Source of the DNA: JABFXC01 sp045804265
Lineage (GTDB): Bacteria; Gemmatimonadota; Gemmatimonadetes; Gemmatimonadales; Gemmatimonadaceae
Reading direction: 5' to 3'
NCBI GenBank assembly: GCA_045804265.1
Contig: JBJMNK010000097.1
Location: 1-64,000 of the forward strand
DNA length: 64,000 nt
The position numbers and the translations under genes were made by a program. Shown here piece by piece: positions 60,359 to 64,000 of the stretch; positions within the stretch are counted from its first letter, which is position 1; each line of letters opens with the position of its first letter. The notes under the pieces were generated by a model. That model was not told the origin of the DNA. It did no database searches and saw nothing but the letters and a program-made list of their open reading frames with translations.

Positions 60359-60627
60359 GCCGACTCCACGGCCAGCAGCCCCTGCGCCGACAGCGTCGTG
60401 ATGAGCTCCGTCACCGACGCGCGCGCCTCGTCGAGGGTCACGTCATAACGTTCGCGCAGGCGCCGCGGGATGTCGGCGATGGCTACGTCGTCCTCGAGGA
60501 GCCGCCAGATCTCGGCGCCGGTCTCGTTGAGCGAGAAATACCGCTTCGTGCCCATGTGCAGGATGACGGCGCCATCGTCGACCTGCGCGCATGCGACTTC
60601 GTGCGGAATCGTGCAGCGTTCATTCAT
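60355..60627 (-). CDS. PqqD-family RiPP recognition element (lasso B1-like)
   Basis: The protein has 90 residues from the ATG at 60627, overlapping the kinase gene stop. It has the PqqD/RRE winged-helix pattern: CAQVDDGAVILHMGTKRYFSLNETGAEIWRLLEDDVAIADIPRRLRERYDVTLDEARASVTELITTLSAQGLL. RRE proteins bind the precursor leader and deliver it to the modifying enzymes. The leader of the peptide at 63673-63867 carries the matching W-x-x-P-x-L motif. Confidence 0.92.
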   Translation of the reverse strand: MNERCTIPHEVACAQVDDGAVILHMGTKRYFSLNETGAEIWRLLEDDVAIADIPRRLRERYDVTLDEARASVTELITTLSAQGLLAVESA

Positions 60628-61385
60628 GCGACGGCCTCCAGCAGCACGTCGCCGATCGTGTGCAGCTCGGCTGACGTGTGATCGAGCCGGAACACGCGCT
60701 GCGCCGCCGCGTGCCGCAGCAGATCGAGGTGCGCGCGCGCGTGCTCGTCGCCGAGGATGACCCACGGTGACTGACGCACGAGCGCCGCCAGCGCGCTCGC
60801 CGCGCCAACCGGAGTGATCGCGAAGCTCGTCGCGCGTTCCAGCAGGACCAGCGCCGCGACCGGTGCGACATTCGCCTTCCCGGTCACGATCGACACTCGT
60901 TCGCGTGGATCGTTAGGCAGCATCGCCCGCCCGGTGCCAAGGACTTCGGGGAAGCTTCCCGCCAGTCGCCGGCTCACCCGCAACGGCTCGTGCCACCCGC
61001 GCGCGACGAGTCCCGCTCCCGACCGCTCGACGAGCACGCCGTCATCGCCGAGAACCGTCCAGCCGCGACGCGCGAGTGCGTAGGCGAGCGTCGACTTGCC
61101 GCTCCCGCTGTCGCCGGCGAGCAGCCATCCGCGGCCGGACGGATCGACGACCCCCGCCGCGTGGACGAGATAGCGCCCACGCTGCCGCAGGCGGACGATC
61201 GCGCCGACGCGGGCAAGCTCGCGCCTGACGCTGGCGTCGGCAGCTGCATAGCCCGTGTCGCGAAACAGTCGACCGCCGCGCACGCGGAGCCGCGCGTCGG
61301 CGTGGCGATGCGTCAGCCAGGTCTCGCCGCCGGCGTCGCGGGCGTCGATGTCACCCCATTGCCAGGTGATGGCAGGCGCGGTCAT
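60624..61385 (-). CDS. HPr-kinase-like RiPP kinase
   Basis: The protein has 253 residues from the ATG at 61385 (ATGA overlap with the radical SAM stop). The P-loop is LLAGDSGSGKSTLAYALARRGWTVLGDDGVLV, with HAAGVV before it and RVSIVTGKANVAPVAALVLLER later, which is the pattern of HPr kinase/phosphorylase-like proteins in RiPP clusters. In lasso clusters (ThcoK, PadeK) this kinase phosphorylates the C-terminal Ser of the precursor. The present precursor has Ser residues (S48, S59) near the C-terminus but not at the end, so the target may differ. Confidence 0.88.
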   Translation of the reverse strand: MTAPAITWQWGDIDARDAGGETWLTHRHADARLRVRGGRLFRDTGYAAADASVRRELARVGAIVRLRQRGRYLVHAAGVVDPSGRGWLLAGDSGSGKSTLAYALARRGWTVLGDDGVLVERSGAGLVARGWHEPLRVSRRLAGSFPEVLGTGRAMLPNDPRERVSIVTGKANVAPVAALVLLERATSFAITPVGAASALAALVRQSPWVILGDEHARAHLDLLRHAAAQRVFRLDHTSAELHTIGDVLLEAVA

Positions 61386-62389
61386 GCCGGCTGCGCCGCC
61401 AGCTTCGTCCACGGATGCTCGGGGAAATCGGCGAGGAAGCCGGTCTGCCCGTGCCGGCGTGCGCAGCTGAGACAAGGGTAGTCATCGAGCGCATCGCGTC
61501 GCCCGATCTGGTGCAGCCTGACGGTTTCCCGTTCGAACGCGTCATACGCGCCCGTCGCGCGTGCGAACACCGCGGCCAGCGGTTCACGGGACAGGTCGCC
61601 AACGACCTGCTCCGTCCCGCTCCCGTAGCGCGAGAGCTGGCAGCAGAACGGCACTCTTCCGCGAGCGTCGATGTAGATGTGCCGCTGCGCCATCGTGTCG
61701 CAGCTCGCGCGGGGAAGGGGATCCGCCGTGCCGTAATCGAGCCCGACCGTCGCGGCGCTGGCTGCGGCGAGTGCACGCACCTCGTCGGCAACGACGTCCC
61801 ACTCCCACGGCGCAAGGTCGCTGCCATCGAGCGCGCTCTCCGGCGTCGGCTGCGGGAGGATGAAATGGAACTCGGCGGTGCCTAACGCGTTGGCCAGTGC
61901 CACCGCCTCGGCCAGCTCGCTCCTGCTATCGCGCGTCACGACCATCGACATCTCGGCGCGCAGCCCGCGGCTGAGAAGCGTCGCTGTCGCGAGCAGCGCG
62001 CGCCGGAAGCTGCCGCGTCCGCGCTGCCGGTCGTGTGTGGCCTCGGTCGCGCCGCTCAGACTCACGCGCGCGAACTGTGGCGGATGGCGCAGCAGCAGCG
62101 GCAGGTGCCGCGGAATCAGCCAGCCGTTGGTGACGAAACGATAGGGAATGGAGCGCGCACGCAGCTCCTCGACGGCAAGCGGGAAGAGCTCCGACGCCAG
62201 CGGTTCGCCGCCGGTGAACACGACGGCCAGCTCGCTGAAGCCCGCACGCGCCTCATCGAGGATCCGGCGGAAGAGCGCCATGTCGAGATGGTCGACCCGC
62301 TCCTGGTGCGACCCGCGAATGCAATGGGTGCAGTGCAGGTTGCAGAGGTTCGACAGCTCGAAGGCGAGCGTGAGCGCGCGTGTCGTCAC
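61382..62389 (-). CDS. Radical SAM enzyme with C-terminal SPASM-like domain
   Basis: The protein has 335 residues, GTG start. The radical SAM [4Fe-4S] motif is LSNLCNLHCTHCIRG (CxxxCxxC). FTGGEPL, VTNGWLI and RVSLSGATEATHD are the usual downstream motifs. C-terminal Cys residues (ASCDTMAQRHIYIDARGRVPFCCQLSRYG, DDYPCLSCARRHG) match a SPASM or twitch domain for auxiliary clusters. Enzymes of this type make thioether, C-C or C-O links or oxidations on peptides. It occupies the place where a lasso cyclase would be expected. Confidence 0.92.
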   Translation of the reverse strand: MTTRALTLAFELSNLCNLHCTHCIRGSHQERVDHLDMALFRRILDEARAGFSELAVVFTGGEPLASELFPLAVEELRARSIPYRFVTNGWLIPRHLPLLLRHPPQFARVSLSGATEATHDRQRGRGSFRRALLATATLLSRGLRAEMSMVVTRDSRSELAEAVALANALGTAEFHFILPQPTPESALDGSDLAPWEWDVVADEVRALAAASAATVGLDYGTADPLPRASCDTMAQRHIYIDARGRVPFCCQLSRYGSGTEQVVGDLSREPLAAVFARATGAYDAFERETVRLHQIGRRDALDDYPCLSCARRHGQTGFLADFPEHPWTKLAAQPA

Positions 62390-62392
62390 GGC

Positions 62393-63676
62393 CTACGGCG
62401 TCGCTCGGCCGATCTGGTACGTGACGTAGCTGAACGTCCCCCGCGTCGTGCGCGTGGTACCGTTGGTGAAGCCGAACTCCACGTACGGCGAGCCGGCGTT
62501 CTTCGTCAGCGGCAGTACCGCGTATGTCGCCTTCAGGCGGCGCACACCATCGACGTAGATCACCGCGCTGTCCGCGCCATACTTTCGCAGCTGGTAAACG
62601 CGGAAGTTCTTCACGTTCGACACGGTATCGCTCGTTCCGTCGAAGGCGTTCCCGGTTGCGTCGACGAATCCGACGCGCGCGCGACCGCTGGCCGAGCTGT
62701 CCGACACGAACAGCCCGAGATAGCGCACGTCGTCATCGATCGCGATTCCGAGCTGCGAGACAGTGCTGTTGCCACCATCATCGAGGCGGAATCGTCCTTC
62801 GATCAGCGCGTCGGTGGTCGTGCTCACCGAGTCGTGGCGCACGTAGACCAGCGTGTCCTTCGTCTTCTTGAGGTCGATGACGAGCGCGCCGGCGCTGATC
62901 GTCTCGGCCGGCCCGCCCTGCGTCGACGCCATGTGCCACCTCGGCTCGGCTTGGGTGTCGGGGAGCGAATCGCCGGGGTAAGTGATCTTCCAGACCGTCT
63001 CGTTAGGCGACGACCACGCGGCGCTCACCAGCACGTCGAAGTTGAAGCGGGTAACCTGCGTGTCCGCCTCGAAGACCCATGTCTTCCTCGCCAGCGTCGT
63101 GTCCCGTCCACCGCCCGCGGGGCCGAGCAGCTCCGGCCAGTACCAGTACGCCTGGTTGGTCGAGCTGAAGTCGAGAGTGCCGACGCGGTTCTTCACTGTC
63201 ACGGTGCAGCTGCACGGCGACGACGTACCCGAGACCACCGGCGCGGCGTTGGTGAAGACGTAGATCCCCATCGTATCCAGCGGCGCTGCGAGATTCTGCT
63301 CGTCACCAATGCGGAACGCGAGCAGGTTCCGAATGCCGACGTTCGCCGTGTAGGTCTTCTTCCCCGCGGTGGGCGTGCTCGTCACCACCGCCGAGTTGTA
63401 GAGCCGGACGTTGATTCCCTGGTCGCCGTAGATCGCGGCGTTGACACCATTCGGGATCGCGACCCCGGATGAGGACACCGGGTCGAACGTGAGCGTCCCG
63501 GTCGCCACATCCACTGTCCCGCGGAGCCGTGCGACCGCGGGCACTGGCAGCGGGCCGACAGGCCCCACCGGCGACGCGCCCGATGGCGCGTGCACATCGC
63601 CGCAGGCAAGGAGGGAGCCGCACGCCGCAAGCGCAGTGGCGATGGTTGTCGTGAGTCGGGGGGCTCGACGAATCAT
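62393..63676 (-). CDS. Lipoprotein of unknown function, coupled to the RiPP precursor
   Basis: The protein has 427 residues from the ATG at 63676, which overlaps the precursor stop by 4 nt (ATGA). The signal ends in lipobox LLAC. The mature protein is beta-rich with no recognised domain; it mentions a calcium-like pattern only weakly and has two Cys (SSPCSCTVTV). C-terminal strands (GADSAVIYVDGVRRLKATYAVL, GSPYVEFGFTNGTTRTTRGTFSYVTYQIG) are regular. It could be an export, receptor or target-side partner of the peptide. It is the second gene of the operon. Confidence 0.75.
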   Translation of the reverse strand: MIRRAPRLTTTIATALAACGSLLACGDVHAPSGASPVGPVGPLPVPAVARLRGTVDVATGTLTFDPVSSSGVAIPNGVNAAIYGDQGINVRLYNSAVVTSTPTAGKKTYTANVGIRNLLAFRIGDEQNLAAPLDTMGIYVFTNAAPVVSGTSSPCSCTVTVKNRVGTLDFSSTNQAYWYWPELLGPAGGGRDTTLARKTWVFEADTQVTRFNFDVLVSAAWSSPNETVWKITYPGDSLPDTQAEPRWHMASTQGGPAETISAGALVIDLKKTKDTLVYVRHDSVSTTTDALIEGRFRLDDGGNSTVSQLGIAIDDDVRYLGLFVSDSSASGRARVGFVDATGNAFDGTSDTVSNVKNFRVYQLRKYGADSAVIYVDGVRRLKATYAVLPLTKNAGSPYVEFGFTNGTTRTTRGTFSYVTYQIGRATP

Positions 63677-63867
63677 GGGCAGAAACCCTGGCTGCATGGG
63701 ACAGCGCGCTGCGGGCCGCCAAGGGACACCGTGTCAACGCCTACATCCTGCGGGTACTGCATCTGCGTCAACGCCGTCAGCGACGCGTGCGCCGTCAGCG
63801 TTGGCGCGACCCATCGTCGCTTGAGTACTGGTGCATCCGGCGAATGCTCCGGCTCTGGTGTCGACAT
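63673..63867 (-). CDS. Candidate RiPP precursor with lasso-type leader
   Basis: The peptide has 64 residues. The leader begins acidic (STPEPEHSPD) and turns basic before the recognition motif W19-V-A-P22-T-L24 within KRRWVAPTL, followed after ten residues by L33-T34. This is the YxxPxL...LT arrangement of lasso-RiPP leaders bound by RRE proteins. If cleavage follows the usual Thr(-2) rule, the core starts near M36 and contains YPQDVGVD, SLGGPQ and C58-SQGF-C63-P64. The core does not start with Gly and no lasso ring acceptor is at the expected place, so it is probably not a classic lasso peptide. Its stop is the start of the lipoprotein gene. A weak ribosome binding site (GCGAGA) lies upstream. 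Confidence 0.72.
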   Translation of the reverse strand: MSTPEPEHSPDAPVLKRRWVAPTLTAHASLTALTQMQYPQDVGVDTVSLGGPQRAVPCSQGFCP

Positions 63868-64000
63868 GTCTCGCTAATGATCCACATACGCTGAGGCGCG
63901 GGCTCGAGCGGAGATCGCTCGGCGCCGCGCCGCGTTGCAGATAGGACGATTAGAACTTCTTAATGTTTTGCCGCGCACAAGATGAGTCTCTTTGTGCAGC
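63868..64000 (-). promoter_or_regulatory. Likely promoter region of the RiPP operon
   Basis: The 100-130 nt upstream of the precursor gene are clearly AT-richer than the rest of the window, including AACATTAAGAAGTTCTAATC around 63944-63963 (read leftwards). A TTGTGC/TTCTAAT pair could be -35/-10, but spacing is 19 and only weakly consistent. The next upstream gene lies beyond the window. Confidence 0.4.

Larger units (their letters stand above)
492..63008. repeat. Dispersed octamer CGTTAGGC/GCCTAACG, 61 copies
   Basis: Hand count of exact copies by start: forward (CGTTAGGC) 3505, 4945, 8117, 9953, 10383, 10950, 12191, 14782, 15257, 17134, 21188, 21771, 26016, 26744, 28240, 30597, 31800, 35764, 43236, 43848, 44202, 45356, 46158, 51876, 53674, 53857, 56794, 57292, 60217, 60911, 63001 (31); reverse 492, 1555, 3209, 4301, 5731, 5857, 11737, 12630, 15103, 20015, 20096, 23761, 26062, 30973, 32669, 32747, 32903, 36197, 36644, 38887, 41722, 41938, 46471, 48650, 49116, 49910, 51568, 58195, 59473, 61880 (30). 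Strands are balanced, so it is not a polar segregation signal in this window. At about 70% GC, roughly two copies would be expected. Confidence 0.9.

Noticed and set aside
58084..63867. Classic lasso peptide cluster
   Set aside because: Leader motif, B1, B2 and kinase fit, but no cyclase is visible and the core lacks the Gly1 and ring Asp/Glu pattern, so I do not call it lasso.

Overview
The window reads as a chromosome segment from a high-GC Gram-negative bacterium, most likely a member of Gemmatimonadota. This is inferred from the very high GC content, the style of the Ser/Thr kinase opening, the many secreted peptidases, amidohydrolases and Ig-like or DUF4097 proteins with signal peptides or lipoboxes, and an ECF sigma operon carrying CBM48 domains. 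No rRNA, tRNA, phage, IS element or CRISPR array was seen. About 57 protein genes were called. Many neighbours overlap by 4 nt (ATGA, GTGA or TTGA), which indicates extensive translational coupling.

Layout. 0-12 kb: a frameshifted DUF3857/transglutaminase gene, a secreted DPP-IV peptidase coupled to an M14 carboxypeptidase, proline dehydrogenase, rsgA, and the TIGR03546/TIGR03545 membrane pair. 12-21 kb: an EamA exporter, a DUF4097 beta-repeat protein, a four-gene minus-strand unit (csaA, thiosulfate sulfurtransferase, OsmC, hybrid histidine kinase), an RMD1/YagE-like protein and an orphan beta-class DNA methyltransferase. 21-35 kb: a 2Fe-2S ferredoxin, htpX, nth, a TerC transporter behind a yybP-ykoY (Mn2+) riboswitch with its own terminator, an amidohydrolase, an Ig-like lipoprotein, a HIT protein, an HNH nuclease, an AraC-MGMT protein, nadE and a VirJ-like hydrolase. 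35-46 kb: a class A PBP, lon, a Ser/Thr kinase followed by a small paralogue of its own C-terminal domain, a second M14 peptidase and a DUF4015 lipoprotein. 46-52 kb: a lipoprotein and a minus-strand operon of an Asp-nucleophile hydrolase, TPR protein, ECF sigma factor, membrane CBM48 protein, secreted protein and CBM48 outer-membrane-like protein. 52-58 kb: a helical-repeat protein, an alpha/beta hydrolase, an RhlE-type helicase and two coupled CPA2 antiporters.

The most interesting gene system lies at 58.1-63.9 kb on the minus strand. It is a compact RiPP operon in which a 64-residue precursor with a lasso-type leader motif (W-x-x-P-x-L, then L-T) is coupled to a lipoprotein, a SPASM radical SAM enzyme, an HPr-kinase-like protein, a PqqD/RRE protein, a lasso-B2-type cysteine protease and a nucleotidyltransferase fused in frame to a TolB-like propeller. 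These are lasso-peptide accessory enzymes, but no asparagine-synthetase-like lasso cyclase and no ABC transporter are visible, and a radical SAM enzyme is present instead.

Two sequence-level patterns run through the whole window. First, the octamer CGTTAGGC/GCCTAACG occurs 61 times by hand count, roughly once per kb and about 25-fold above a composition-based expectation. It is evenly split between strands. Inside genes it is read only as Leu(TTA)-Gly (32 copies) or Pro-Asn (18), and at eight gene ends it supplies the stop codon. Second, nearly every longer intergenic space holds a long inverted repeat. Several families occur, including a 62-bp element made of two 23-bp palindromic units with an exact 39-bp period at four loci, and a palindrome of about 440 bp.
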